Source of the DNA: Allobosea lupini
GTDB lineage: Bacteria > Pseudomonadota > Alphaproteobacteria > Rhizobiales > Beijerinckiaceae
NCBI RefSeq assembly: GCF_900109525.1
Contig: NZ_FOAN01000002.1
Coordinates: 682,001-746,000, forward strand
DNA length: 64,000 bases
Direction of reading: 5' to 3'
The translations under genes and the position numbers were made by a program. Below are positions 10,038 to 18,969 of this stretch, one piece after another. The notes under the pieces are model-generated. The model had not been told where the DNA came from. It saw only the letters and a program-made list of their open reading frames with translations, and ran no database searches. The stretch's first letter is position 1; every line of letters begins with the position of its first letter.

Positions 10038-10901
10038 TCACCAGGCCAGATGCGGCATGGCGTAGTCGGGCCGGTGGCTCTGGCGGCCGAACCAGCCCTG
10101 CAGCGCCCCATCCGACAAGCCCGCCATCTCGCCGGCATGGATGCCGGCGACGCACATCAGCGAAGCCAGGCCATATTGCGCTGCGCCGGCGATGTCGGTG
10201 CGGATCGCATCGCCGATCGCCAGGATGCGCGCCTTCTCGACCGTCTCGCCGCGCAGCTCCTGGCCGATGCGGATGGCGAGGTCATAGATCGGCGCATGCG
10301 GCTTGCCGGCATAGATCGCCTCGCCGCCGAGCTGCTCATAGGCGACGGCGAGCGAGCCGGCGCAGGGCACGATGCGTCCGCCACGATCGACGACGAGATC
10401 CGGATTGGCGCAGATCAGCGTCAGCTTCCGCCGGGCAAAATCCGCAAGCTGTTCGGCATAGCTCTCGGCCGTCTCGGTCTCGTCGTCGAACAGGCCGGTG
10501 CAGAGGACGTAGTGCGCCTCAGCGGGGCCGACGCGCGGCGCGTCGAGCCCTGCCATCAGCGGCAGGTCGCGGGACGGGCCGAGGTGATAGAGCGGCTCGC
10601 CGGCTCGATGGGCGATCAGGTCGCGCGCGACGTCGCCGGAGGTAACGATCGCGTCGAAGGCGTCGCCGGGCACGCCGAGCTTGCCGAGCTGGACGGCGAT
10701 CTCCGAGCGCGGGCGCGGCGCGTTCGAGACCAGCACGACGGTGACGCCGCCCGCCCGCATCCGGGCCAGGGCATCGCAGGCGGCAGCGAACGGCGCGACG
10801 CCATTATGGACCACGCCCCAGATGTCGCAGAGGCAGAGCTCGTACTGGCCGATGACGGGCGCAACCCCGGACAGAAGGCGGGTTGATGACGGCACGGGCA
10901 A
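10038..10901 (-). CDS. HAD-superfamily class IIA hydrolase (TIGR01459-like)
   Basis: A 287-residue HAD phosphatase. Motif I is CDIWGVVHNG with nucleophile Asp26, motif II is in LVSNAPRPR, and the late IGDAIRTDIAGAAQYG holds the magnesium-binding aspartates; the C2-type cap inserted between them makes it class IIA, like NagD and p-nitrophenyl phosphatases. It belongs to the alphaproteobacterial TIGR01459 group, whose substrate is not established. The gene stands alone on the minus strand, 76 bases downstream of nothing co-oriented except the EAL gene on its 5' side. Confidence 0.88.
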   Translation of the reverse strand: MPVPSSTRLLSGVAPVIGQYELCLCDIWGVVHNGVAPFAAACDALARMRAGGVTVVLVSNAPRPRSEIAVQLGKLGVPGDAFDAIVTSGDVARDLIAHRAGEPLYHLGPSRDLPLMAGLDAPRVGPAEAHYVLCTGLFDDETETAESYAEQLADFARRKLTLICANPDLVVDRGGRIVPCAGSLAVAYEQLGGEAIYAGKPHAPIYDLAIRIGQELRGETVEKARILAIGDAIRTDIAGAAQYGLASLMCVAGIHAGEMAGLSDGALQGWFGRQSHRPDYAMPHLAW

Positions 10902-10977
10902 ACTCCAATCGGACTGGCGCCGCCTGTCTACGCGGCTTCGCCGGCACAGGCCAGCGCTTCAATCCCCGAGGAGCGAG

Positions 10978-12432
10978 TCAGGCGGTGGCGCGGCGCAGGA
11001 TGTCGCGGAAGGGCACGCGCTTGACCTCAGGCGGCGATGCCATGGCGGGGTGCTCGACCACCTCGGCGGAAGCGGGCGCCGCCATGGCGGCAGCGGGCTT
11101 CGGTATCGGCGCAGTCTCAGCCGGTTGCGGCTCGGCGAAGACCTCGGGCCTGACCGGCCTCGGCGGCGAGAAAACGATGCCCTGGCCGAAGCCGATGCCG
11201 AGATCGAGCATGTCGGCGACCATCGGATCGTCCTCGACTTCCTCGGCGACGAGCTGGATCGAACCGCGCGCGAGCTGGATCGCGATGTCGCCCGCCGCTA
11301 TGTCGGCGAGCTTGCCACCGCGCGCCTCGGCCAGCAGCAGCGCCGCCGAGACCTTGACGAAGCGCACGCCGCGATCATGCAGCGAGACCGGGTCGAAGCG
11401 CAGATCGGCGACATGGTCGAGTGCAAAGCGCACGCCATTGGCCGACATGGCGCCGAGCAGGCCGAGGCTCGCAGGTTCCAGCGCCCGGAAGACGCGCTGC
11501 GGCACCTCGATGACGAGATTGCCGATGTGGTCGTGGTATTTTTCGAGGATGCGCGACAGCGCTGCCAAGGCGCGCGACGAGCCCCAGGTCGCCGCGCTGA
11601 AATTGCAGGAGACGAAGAGCTCGCCCGGCTTGCTGCCGAGATGGCGGGCGATGGCCAGCGCCCGGGTCAGCACGAGCGCATCGAGCGTCGGGCCGAAGCC
11701 GCGGTCCTCGACCGTGGTCAGGAATTCGGAGGGGAGCAGTAGCGTCTTCTCGTCCAGGCGCAGCCGGACGAGCGCCTCGTAACCCCGCGTCCGGCGCTGC
11801 GGCAGGCTGACGATCGGCTGGAGATGAACCTCGACCTGGCCCTTCGCCAGAGCTTCGCTGATCAGGGCGGCGCGTTCCTCGGCCGCGCGGTGCTGCGCCG
11901 CCTCGGCCGGGTCCTGCCGTGTCGCGACCAGAGGCTCGGGAGCGCGGAAATCGGGACGTTCAGGGACCAGCGCCGCAATCCGCGCCGGTTGCGGCGGCGG
12001 TGGATTGGCGAGCCGGCCTTCAATACGACTGAGCTGGTCGTCATGCTCGCCCAAGGTCGTCGCGACCTGCTGCAGGAGATCGCCGAGCAGACCGACCTCC
12101 GCCGTCAATTCGTGGAGCATCGCCTTGGCCGGCGCAGCATCGGCCTCGCCCATCGGCATCTGGTCGAGGCGCTTGGCCATCGAATCGACGCGAATGGCAT
12201 TGGTCGCGAGGCGGACCTTGACCTCGCCGATCGCCGCGAGCAGTTGCTCGCGCTCGCGCGCCGTGTTGCGGCGCGCCAAGGCTGCCGCTCCGGCCAAACC
12301 GAGCCCGGCGCTCAGCAATCCCAATGCGTTGGCGAGATTGCCCGGCAGGAGCAGGATCGCCGCTGCGCCCAGCGAGAAGCCGACGACGCCGCTGGCGGCC
12401 GGAGAGAGAGCGCTGAGGCGGGTGCGAGCCAA
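10978..12432 (-). CDS. Membrane-anchored degenerate EAL-domain protein
   Basis: 484 residues: two hydrophobic segments within residues 12-52, a helical, probably coiled-coil linker to about 145, and an EAL domain from about 210 to the end. The EAL signature is YEALVRL and many c-di-GMP contacts survive (Asn in SCNFS, Lys in FVKVS, Glu in VAEEVED, GQG near the end), but the active-site segment usually reading DDFG is LDHVAD and the ELTE-type motif is IEVPQR. Loss of the second aspartate suggests it binds c-di-GMP or a partner instead of hydrolysing it. There is no GGDEF domain. The start is TTG because no ATG or GTG suits the N-terminus, so the exact start is uncertain. Confidence 0.8.
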   Translation of the reverse strand: MARTRLSALSPAASGVVGFSLGAAAILLLPGNLANALGLLSAGLGLAGAAALARRNTAREREQLLAAIGEVKVRLATNAIRVDSMAKRLDQMPMGEADAAPAKAMLHELTAEVGLLGDLLQQVATTLGEHDDQLSRIEGRLANPPPPQPARIAALVPERPDFRAPEPLVATRQDPAEAAQHRAAEERAALISEALAKGQVEVHLQPIVSLPQRRTRGYEALVRLRLDEKTLLLPSEFLTTVEDRGFGPTLDALVLTRALAIARHLGSKPGELFVSCNFSAATWGSSRALAALSRILEKYHDHIGNLVIEVPQRVFRALEPASLGLLGAMSANGVRFALDHVADLRFDPVSLHDRGVRFVKVSAALLLAEARGGKLADIAAGDIAIQLARGSIQLVAEEVEDDPMVADMLDLGIGFGQGIVFSPPRPVRPEVFAEPQPAETAPIPKPAAAMAAPASAEVVEHPAMASPPEVKRVPFRDILRRATA

Positions 12433-12577
12433 GGGCCGAAATCGCGCAAGGGGTTGAGGGGCAACGCAACGCTACGAATCAGCTGCGACAGCCACAGAAT
12501 AGCGGCCGGATTCAGCAACTGCGAGGTCCATCGACGGATTGTGCGACCGAACCTTGCCGAAGCCCCCTGTTCCCGGT

Positions 12578-14359
12578 CTACCGCAACTGCAGCCCGACCT
12601 GGCCGATCGCAGCCAGGATGCGGTCGATGACCGGCGGCGAGAACCCTTTGCGGGCCAAAAAGAGCCGCGCATCGAGAGCAAAGAGCGGCTCGGTCTGGCC
12701 CAGCATGCGCATGGCCTCCTCCAGCCCGTCGCGATCACCCGCGGCGGCGCTCGCCACGGCACGTGCGACCAAAGCGAGCGGCGTCTCCTCCGCCTTGATC
12801 AGGGACGCCTGACTCTCCGCGAGCTTGTTCGCGCCGGTCAGGTACGCCGCGAAGTAGAGGAAGACGTCATACCAGGAAGGCCGGCCATTGCTCAGCGCAG
12901 CGGCGCGCTCGAGCAAGGGCAGGCCCTCGGCCGCCCGGTCGAGCTGAACGTAGCGCGCGCCGAGATCGGCCATGATGTCGGGATCGTAGGGGTTGCGCGC
13001 CATCGCCTCCCGGCCGGATTTGAGCGCTTCCTCGGTCATGCCGCGCAGGAACTGCGCCTCCATCAGGGCCTGATGAGCGCGCGCGCTCGCCGGCGCCAGC
13101 CTCACGGCAGTGACCGCGGCGGCAAGCGCCCGGTCGAGCGGCGAGCCGGAGCGCGCGTTCAGACCGGCGGCGTATTCATCCGCGGTGAGCAACGCCAGAT
13201 GCGACCAGGCCGGATGGAAGTCTGGATCGCGCGCGACCAGCGCATCGAGGCAGTTGCGCGCGGCCAGATGATCGTCCGCCTTCATGTGCCGGCGGAAATT
13301 GAGCGCCATGTAGATGCAGCCGACCCCCGGCGGCAGCGTGGCGAGCCTGAAATCGGCATGCAGGACGCCGAAGGGCTGAGCCAGCCGGATCGCCACGCCC
13401 TGCGCCAGCTCGCGCAGTTCCGTGCCGTCGCTCACGGCCGCCAGGCTGCGCGCGCCGGAGGTGGTCCAGACGACCCGCCCGTCCCTCGCTGCGCTCAGCC
13501 GCACGAACCCCTCGATCTTGTCGCCGGCCCGCGACGTGTTGAGGGTCAGGATATAATCGGCACCCTCCTCCGGCCGCAGCGCCGTACCTCGCGACTTGAC
13601 CACGAGCAGGTCGTCGAAGCGGGCCATGGTGTCGACGAGATGACGCATGAACAGCCGCGCCGCATCCTCGACCGCGGGATCGACGATGTCGCCGGCGATC
13701 ACAACGGCAATCACGGGCAGGCTCGCAGGCGAAGCGACCGGCTCGGGAGGCTGTGCCGAAGAGGACTGGTCGGGCGCATTGGGGGTTGCCGGCCGCGGCG
13801 CCAGCATCTCCCCGCTCGCGACGGCGACGCTCAGCTCCGGCCCGGTCCCGGCCTGGCGCCAGGCGACGAACGCGATCGCGCCGGTCACAACCAGCGCTGC
13901 AACCGCATAGGCCCATGCTCGCCATCGCCTGCCGGCGGCGGCTGCGGGCTGCGCAGGCTCCAAGCTCGCGGTCGCTGCCTCCGGTTCCGCGAAGCCCTGC
14001 CGCGTGAAGCTGGGCACATAGGCACCGACGGGAATCGCGATCCGCACGGGATCGCGCACGCCCTCGGCCGCGAAGTAGAGATTGAGCGCCTTGCGCAGGC
14101 GCCCCGCCTCGACGCGCACGATCGGGTCAGATTGCGGATCGAACTCGGGCGGGCGTCCGAATGCCTCGACCGCAATGGTATAACCCTTGAGCTCGGCGGC
14201 GCGGCCGGCCAGGGCCTGCTCGACGACATAGCTCAGGAAGGCAGTGAGCTGTGGCGCGCTGCGAAAGATGTCAGATGCAAGGACGCGGTCGAGCTGCGCG
14301 CGGATGTCCTCCGGCGCGATCGTGCCGCTTCCGTCCCGACCGGCAACGCCTTCAGTCAT
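12578..14359 (-). CDS. TPR membrane protein with N-terminal cyclase-associated-type domain
   Basis: 593 residues. An N-terminal region with FDPQSDPIVRVEAGRLRKAL is the domain often attached to adenylate-cyclase-like and TPR regulators in rhizobia. One transmembrane helix (about residues 145-165) is followed by a FlgO/TolB-N-like segment beginning PVIAVVIAGDIVD, then TPR-like helical repeats from about residue 350. I infer a membrane-spanning signalling or scaffold protein with its repeats outside the cytoplasm. No catalytic domain is seen. The ATG of MTEGVAGRD was chosen because the 20 codons before it are arginine-rich and unlike the family; a GTG start there cannot be excluded. It diverges from the aminotransferase gene. 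Confidence 0.7.
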   Translation of the reverse strand: MTEGVAGRDGSGTIAPEDIRAQLDRVLASDIFRSAPQLTAFLSYVVEQALAGRAAELKGYTIAVEAFGRPPEFDPQSDPIVRVEAGRLRKALNLYFAAEGVRDPVRIAIPVGAYVPSFTRQGFAEPEAATASLEPAQPAAAAGRRWRAWAYAVAALVVTGAIAFVAWRQAGTGPELSVAVASGEMLAPRPATPNAPDQSSSAQPPEPVASPASLPVIAVVIAGDIVDPAVEDAARLFMRHLVDTMARFDDLLVVKSRGTALRPEEGADYILTLNTSRAGDKIEGFVRLSAARDGRVVWTTSGARSLAAVSDGTELRELAQGVAIRLAQPFGVLHADFRLATLPPGVGCIYMALNFRRHMKADDHLAARNCLDALVARDPDFHPAWSHLALLTADEYAAGLNARSGSPLDRALAAAVTAVRLAPASARAHQALMEAQFLRGMTEEALKSGREAMARNPYDPDIMADLGARYVQLDRAAEGLPLLERAAALSNGRPSWYDVFLYFAAYLTGANKLAESQASLIKAEETPLALVARAVASAAAGDRDGLEEAMRMLGQTEPLFALDARLFLARKGFSPPVIDRILAAIGQVGLQLR

Positions 14360-14540
14360 TGGGGCGTAGTCCAGTGTTACCCCCTTGTTCAGACTACGCC
14401 AGAAACGACGTAAGGTCACCTGCCCCGAGCGGCTGGCCGCCGCTCGCCGGACGCAGGCATGCCCCGAGCCGACATGGATTTACAGCCCCGACCGCGCTGC
14501 TAGGTTGAGGAAGCTTTAAAAAACTAAATGGGACCGGACC

Positions 14541-15881
14541 ATGACCTCTGCGCCGCGCGCCATCAGCGCCCCGAACGATCTCGAAGCCTACTGGATGCCG
14601 TTCACGGCGAACCGGTCGTTCAAGCAGAATCCGCGCATGGTCGCCCGGGCCGAGGGCATGTTCTACTATACGCCCGAGGGCAAGCCGGTGATGGACGGCA
14701 CCGCCGGGCTCTGGTGCTGCAATGCCGGCCATGCCCGCGAGCCGATCATCCAGGCGATCCAGGCGCAGGCGCGCGAACTCGATTACGCCCCATCCTTCCA
14801 GTACGGCCATCCCAAGGTCTTCGCGGCGGCAGCTCGGATCGCGGCGCTGGCGCCGGGCGATCTCGACCACGTCTTCTTCGCCGGCTCGGGCTCGGAAGCG
14901 GCCGACTCGGCCCTCAAGATCGCCCTGGCCTACTGGAACGTCTCGGGCAAGGGCTCGAAGACCCGGCTGATCGGCCGCGAGCGCGGCTATCACGGCGTCG
15001 GCTTTGGCGGCATCTCCGTCGGCGGCATGGTCAACAACCGCAAGTTCTTCGGCGGACTTTTGACCGGCACCGACCACATCTCCCACACCTATGACCGCGA
15101 GAAGCAGGCCTTCAGCAAGGGCGAGCCGGACTACGGCGCGCATTTCGCCGATGATCTCGAGCGCGTCGTCGCCCTGCACGACGCCTCGACCATCGCCGCG
15201 GTGATCGTCGAGCCGATGGCGGGCTCGACCGGGGCGCTGCCGCCGCCGAAGGGCTACCTCAAGCGCCTGCGCGAGATCTGCGACAAGCACGGCATCCTCC
15301 TGATCTTCGACGAGGTCATCACCGGCTTCGGCCGTCTCGGCTTCGCCTTCGCCGCCGAGCGCTATGGCGTGATCCCGGACATGATCACCTTCGCCAAGGG
15401 CGTCACCTCCGGCACGGTGCCGATGGGCGGCGTGATCGTGCGCAAGCACGTCTACGACGCCTTCATGAACGGGCCCGACAACGTCATCGAGCTGTTCCAC
15501 GGCTACACCTATTCCGGCCACCCGCTGGCGGCGGCGGCCTCGCTGGCAGCGCTCGACATCTATCGCGAGGAAGGCCTGTTCGAGCGGGCGCGGGCGATGG
15601 AGGACGCTTGGGCCGATGCGGTGATGAGCCTGAAGGGCGAGCCGAACGTGGTCGATATCCGCACGCTCGGCCTGGTCGGCGCCGTCGATCTCGCGCCGCG
15701 GGCCGAGGGCCCCGGCAAGCGCGGCTACGCGGTGATCGAGCGCGCCTTCCACGAGGAAGGGCTGATGATCCGCACCGCCGCCGACACGATCGCCTTCTCG
15801 CCGCCGCTGATCATCACGGAGAGCCAAGTCGAGGAGCTGATCGGCAAGCTCAAGCGGGTGATCAGGGCGGTGGCGAACTGA
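14541..15881 (+). CDS. Omega-amino acid--pyruvate aminotransferase (class III)
   Basis: A 446-residue class III PLP enzyme. WMPFTANR near the N-terminus, LWCCNAGH, GSGSEAADSALK, FDEVITGFGR and the PLP lysine (Lys286, in FAKGVTSG) are all in place. These match beta-alanine:pyruvate and related omega-transaminases, which move an amino group from beta-alanine or omega-amines to pyruvate. It starts at the ATG after GGACCGGACC and ends before an array of palindromic repeats. It is transcribed away from the TPR gene; no pathway partner (for example malonate-semialdehyde dehydrogenase) is adjacent, so the in vivo substrate is open. Confidence 0.92.
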   Translation: MTSAPRAISAPNDLEAYWMPFTANRSFKQNPRMVARAEGMFYYTPEGKPVMDGTAGLWCCNAGHAREPIIQAIQAQARELDYAPSFQYGHPKVFAAAARIAALAPGDLDHVFFAGSGSEAADSALKIALAYWNVSGKGSKTRLIGRERGYHGVGFGGISVGGMVNNRKFFGGLLTGTDHISHTYDREKQAFSKGEPDYGAHFADDLERVVALHDASTIAAVIVEPMAGSTGALPPPKGYLKRLREICDKHGILLIFDEVITGFGRLGFAFAAERYGVIPDMITFAKGVTSGTVPMGGVIVRKHVYDAFMNGPDNVIELFHGYTYSGHPLAAAASLAALDIYREEGLFERARAMEDAWADAVMSLKGEPNVVDIRTLGLVGAVDLAPRAEGPGKRGYAVIERAFHEEGLMIRTAADTIAFSPPLIITESQVEELIGKLKRVIRAVAN

Positions 15882-15895
15882 GCCGAACTGACTTC

Positions 15896-15995
15896 ATTCT
15901 CGGGCGAAGCGAAGCGCAGGCCCGAGAATCTCATGAAGACAAGGCGCCTCTCGGCGCTTCTTCCGGCCCGAGATGCTCGGGTCAAGCCCGAGCAT
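15896..15995. repeat. Palindromic repeat array (families B and C)
   Basis: Two perfect hairpins occupy the gap between convergent genes. The first has arms ATTCTCGGGC and GCCCGAGAAT (15896-15905 and 15920-15929). The second has ATGCTCGGG and CCCGAGCAT around TCAAG (15973-15995), followed by GAC; the same loop-and-stem plan recurs twice near 42.2 kb. Either could also end transcription from both sides, though T-tracts are lacking. Confidence 0.75.
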
Positions 15996-16003
15996 GACGA
16001 GTG

Positions 16004-16498
16004 TCACCCCCGCCGCAGCTTGTTGTAGCGGGTGATCAACCTGTCGCGCTTCAGCCGCGACAGGCGGTCGATCCAAAAGATGCCGTCGAGCTGGTCGATC
16101 TCATGCTGATGGCAGACGGCGAGCAAGCCGTCGGCATCCTCGCTCTGTTCCTTGCCTTCCAGATCCTGATAGCGCACGCGGACATGGGCATGGCGCTCGA
16201 GCTCGTCGGTGACACCCGGCATCGAGACGCTGCCCTCGGTATGGCGAATGCTCTCGCGAGAGACCTGGTCGAGCTTGGGATTGGCATAGATGCGGACGTC
16301 GCCGGGCGTGAGCTCCAGCACGACGAGCCGGGACGGGACACCGATATGCGGCGCGGTGATGCCGATGCCGGGCGCCGACCGCATCGTATCGAGCAGGTCT
16401 TCCGCAAGAGCACGCAAATCCGCATCGAACCGCGTGACCGGTGGAGCAGGTAGCCGCAGGCGCGGATCGGGAAAGCTCAGGATCGGTCGGACAGGCAT
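16004..16498 (-). CDS. Peptide deformylase-like protein lacking two metal ligands
   Basis: 164 residues with the whole deformylase fold, but altered at the catalytic core. Motif 1 is GIGITAPHIG (normally ending APQIG). Motif 2 is EGSVSMPG, with Ser where the metal-binding Cys of EGCLS should be. Motif 3 is HQHEIDQLDG, with Gln replacing the second metal histidine of HEIDH; the first His and Glu remain. With two of three ligands changed, normal Fe/Zn deformylase activity is unlikely. It may be a non-catalytic paralogue; a true def would then lie elsewhere in the genome. It is not beside fmt, unlike the usual def. Confidence 0.85.
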   Translation of the reverse strand: MPVRPILSFPDPRLRLPAPPVTRFDADLRALAEDLLDTMRSAPGIGITAPHIGVPSRLVVLELTPGDVRIYANPKLDQVSRESIRHTEGSVSMPGVTDELERHAHVRVRYQDLEGKEQSEDADGLLAVCHQHEIDQLDGIFWIDRLSRLKRDRLITRYNKLRRG

Positions 16499-16610
16499 CG
16501 CAGTCTTGTCATGCGCTCCCCGGTTGGAGCGTCATCGCCAATACAGCGTAGCGATCCGGATGGATGCGCTCCACATCCCTTAGGTTGCCACCACACATCC
16601 GGCAGCTAGC

Positions 16611-16733
16611 GAGCTGGTCGACGTGATGCCGGAGCACAGGGCGGAGCCGATGCCGGTCGCCCTGCTCTATTCCCACAGGCAGCACCTGTCGCGCCGCCTG
16701 AAGGTCTTCGCCGAATGGCTGGAGCGCTCCTGA
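16611..16733 (+). pseudogene. Remnant of a LysR-type regulator C-terminus
   Basis: About 40 in-frame codons ending in TGA read like the end of a LysR substrate-binding domain: ELVDVMPEH, PVALLYSHRQHLS, RRLKVFAEWLERS. The spacing Leu-Val-x-Val-Met-Pro to the Tyr-Ser-x-Arg and the final AEWL helix match that family. Nothing upstream in any frame continues it, so the first 250 residues are gone. It lies in the 255-base gap between the deformylase-like gene and the beta-oxidation genes. Confidence 0.55.
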
Positions 16734-16753
16734 AGGAGCGGCTCTTCGCCTGA

Positions 16754-18958
16754 TCAGGCCGCAGCCTTCTTCTCGGCGCTGCCATAGAAGCTCTCGCCGG
16801 TCTTGGCCATGCGCTTCAATAGCCGGTTCGGCTTGAAACGCTCGCCATGCTTCTTGGCGAGGCTCTCGCAGAGCTTCACGAAGGCGGCGGCGCCCATATT
16901 GTCGATATAGGATAGCGTTCCGCCCGAGTAGGGCGCGAAGCCGAAGCCGATGATCGAGCCGACATCGGCCTCGCGCGGATCGGTGACGACGCCTTCCTCA
17001 TAGGTCTTGGCGGCTTCCAGCGCCTGCGTGACCAGCAGGCGGTGCTTCAGCTCATCCATATCCACCTTTTCGGGGTGGATATGGTTGGAGACGAGATCGG
17101 CGAGACCGGGCCAGAGCCGCTTCGGGCCGGCTTCCGGATAATCGTAGAAGCCCTTCCTGTTCTTGCGGCCGAGGCGGCCATGCTTCTCGACCATCTCGTT
17201 GAGCAGCTTCTCCTGCGCCGGGTCGACCGCCCCTTCGCCGAGCTGGGCCTTGGTCGCCTTCAGCACCTTGTAGGCGAGATCGACCGCGACCTCGTCATTG
17301 AGCGAGAGCGGGCCGACCGGCATGCCGGCCTGCTTGCCGGCGGCCTCGATCATCGCCGGCGGCACGCCCTCCATCAGCATGAGGTGACCCTCGCGGATGT
17401 AGTTGCCGACGCAGCGATTGGCGTAGAAGCCTCTGACATCGTTGACGACGATCGGCGTCTTCCTGATGGCGCGGACGAAGTCGAGCGCCATGGCGAGGGC
17501 CTTCTTGCCGGTCTTCTTGGCCATGATGATCTCGACCAGCAGCATCTTCTCGACCGGCGAGAAGAAATGGATGCCGATGAAATTCTTCGGCCGCTCGCTG
17601 TGCTCGGCGAGGCCGGTGATCGGCAGCGTCGAGGTGTTGGAGCCGAAGATGGTCTTGGGGCCGACCACGGCCTCGACCTTGGCGATGACCTCGGCCTTGA
17701 CCTTGGGATCCTCGAACACGGCCTCGACGATCAGGTCGCAGCCCTTGAGATCGGCATAGTCGGCCGAGGCCTTGATGCGGCCGAGCAGCGCGTCGCGATC
17801 GGCGGTCTTGGCGCGGCCCTTGGTGATCTGGTCGGTGACCAGTTTGTGCGAATAGGCCTTGCCCTTCTCGGCCGCCTCGATGTCGCGGTCGACCAGCACC
17901 ACCTCGATGCCGGCATTGGCGGTGACATAGGCGATGCCGGCGCCCATGAAGCCGGCGCCGACGACGCCGACCTTCTTCAGCTTCGAAGCGGGCACGTCGG
18001 CCGGGCGGCGGGCGCCCTTGTTCAGCTCCTGCATCGAGACGAAGAGCGAGCGGATCATCGAGGCCGCCTCCTTCGTCCGCAGGATCTTGGCGAAGTAGCG
18101 GCTCTCGACCTTGAGGGCGAGGTCCATCGGCAGCTGCAGGCCCTCATAGACCGCGCTCAGGATGGCGCGGGCGGCCGGATAGTTGTCGTTGGTCTCGCGG
18201 CGATAGATCGCGTTGGCCGGCGGCCAGATCTGCATCCCGGCCGGCGAATGCACCTTGTTCGAGGGTAGCTTGAACTTCGGGTCTTCCCAAGGCTGCTTCG
18301 CCTGCGGGTTGGCCTTAAGCCATTCCTTGGCCGCGGCGACGATCTGGTCGCGCGGCAGGACGGCATGGACGAGGCCCATATTGCGGGCCGGCAGCGCCTT
18401 GATCTGGTCGCCCTTGAACATCATCTGCAGCGCGTCGCCGGTCTGCATCAGGCGCGAGACGCGCTGGGTGCCGCCGGCGCCGGGGAACAGGCCGACCTTG
18501 ATCTCGGGCAGGCCGACGCGGGTCGAGGCATCGTCCGAGACGACGCGGAGCTGGCAGGACAGCGCGAGCTCGAAGGCGCCGCCGAGGCAGACGCCATGGA
18601 TCGCCGCCGCGAACGGCTTCCCGCAGGTTTCGAGCTTGCGATAGAGTTGGCTGAGCTTGCGGCTCTCGTCGAAGAAGCGCTGCATCGCGATCTGCTCGCC
18701 CTGCTCCTTGGCGAGCTTGACATAGAGGTCGCGCAGTCCCTGCAGCATGGTGAGGTCGGCGCCGCCGGAGAAGGCTTCCTTGCCGGAGACGATGACGCAG
18801 CCCTTGATCGCCTCGTCCGAGGCGACCTTGTCGACGACCTGGTTAAGTTCTTCCATCACCTGCGGGGTGATCACGTTCATCGAGCGCTCGGGCATGTCCC
18901 AGGTCAGGGTGGCGATGCCGTCGGCGTCGGTGTCGAAGCGGAAATTGACGAGGTTCAT
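16754..18958 (-). CDS. Bifunctional enoyl-CoA hydratase / 3-hydroxyacyl-CoA dehydrogenase (FadB/FadJ-like)
   Basis: 734 residues covering the middle two steps of beta-oxidation. The N-terminal crotonase domain (to about residue 195) has SGKEAFSGGADL and the oxyanion-hole region HGVCLGGAFELALSC. The NAD-binding dehydrogenase domain starts near 310 with VGVVGAGFMGAGIAY, and FIGIHFFSPVEKM carries the catalytic His region; two C-terminal dehydrogenase domains finish it. The start is the ATG after GAGGAGAGCCG. It lies 11 bases after the thiolase gene on the same strand, so the two form an operon encoding the trifunctional complex. Confidence 0.94.
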   Translation of the reverse strand: MNLVNFRFDTDADGIATLTWDMPERSMNVITPQVMEELNQVVDKVASDEAIKGCVIVSGKEAFSGGADLTMLQGLRDLYVKLAKEQGEQIAMQRFFDESRKLSQLYRKLETCGKPFAAAIHGVCLGGAFELALSCQLRVVSDDASTRVGLPEIKVGLFPGAGGTQRVSRLMQTGDALQMMFKGDQIKALPARNMGLVHAVLPRDQIVAAAKEWLKANPQAKQPWEDPKFKLPSNKVHSPAGMQIWPPANAIYRRETNDNYPAARAILSAVYEGLQLPMDLALKVESRYFAKILRTKEAASMIRSLFVSMQELNKGARRPADVPASKLKKVGVVGAGFMGAGIAYVTANAGIEVVLVDRDIEAAEKGKAYSHKLVTDQITKGRAKTADRDALLGRIKASADYADLKGCDLIVEAVFEDPKVKAEVIAKVEAVVGPKTIFGSNTSTLPITGLAEHSERPKNFIGIHFFSPVEKMLLVEIIMAKKTGKKALAMALDFVRAIRKTPIVVNDVRGFYANRCVGNYIREGHLMLMEGVPPAMIEAAGKQAGMPVGPLSLNDEVAVDLAYKVLKATKAQLGEGAVDPAQEKLLNEMVEKHGRLGRKNRKGFYDYPEAGPKRLWPGLADLVSNHIHPEKVDMDELKHRLLVTQALEAAKTYEEGVVTDPREADVGSIIGFGFAPYSGGTLSYIDNMGAAAFVKLCESLAKKHGERFKPNRLLKRMAKTGESFYGSAEKKAAA

Positions 18959-18969
18959 CGGCTCTCTCC

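Noticed and set aside
12539-14413. A 624-codon plus-strand frame opposite the TPR gene
   Set aside because: Arg/Gly-rich antisense translation; the minus strand shows a transmembrane helix, TPRs and a known N-terminal domain.
14480-14540. A promoter before the aminotransferase in the AT-rich CTTTAAAAAACTAAA stretch
   Set aside because: A -10-like sequence can be read, but no -35 at a suitable distance was found.
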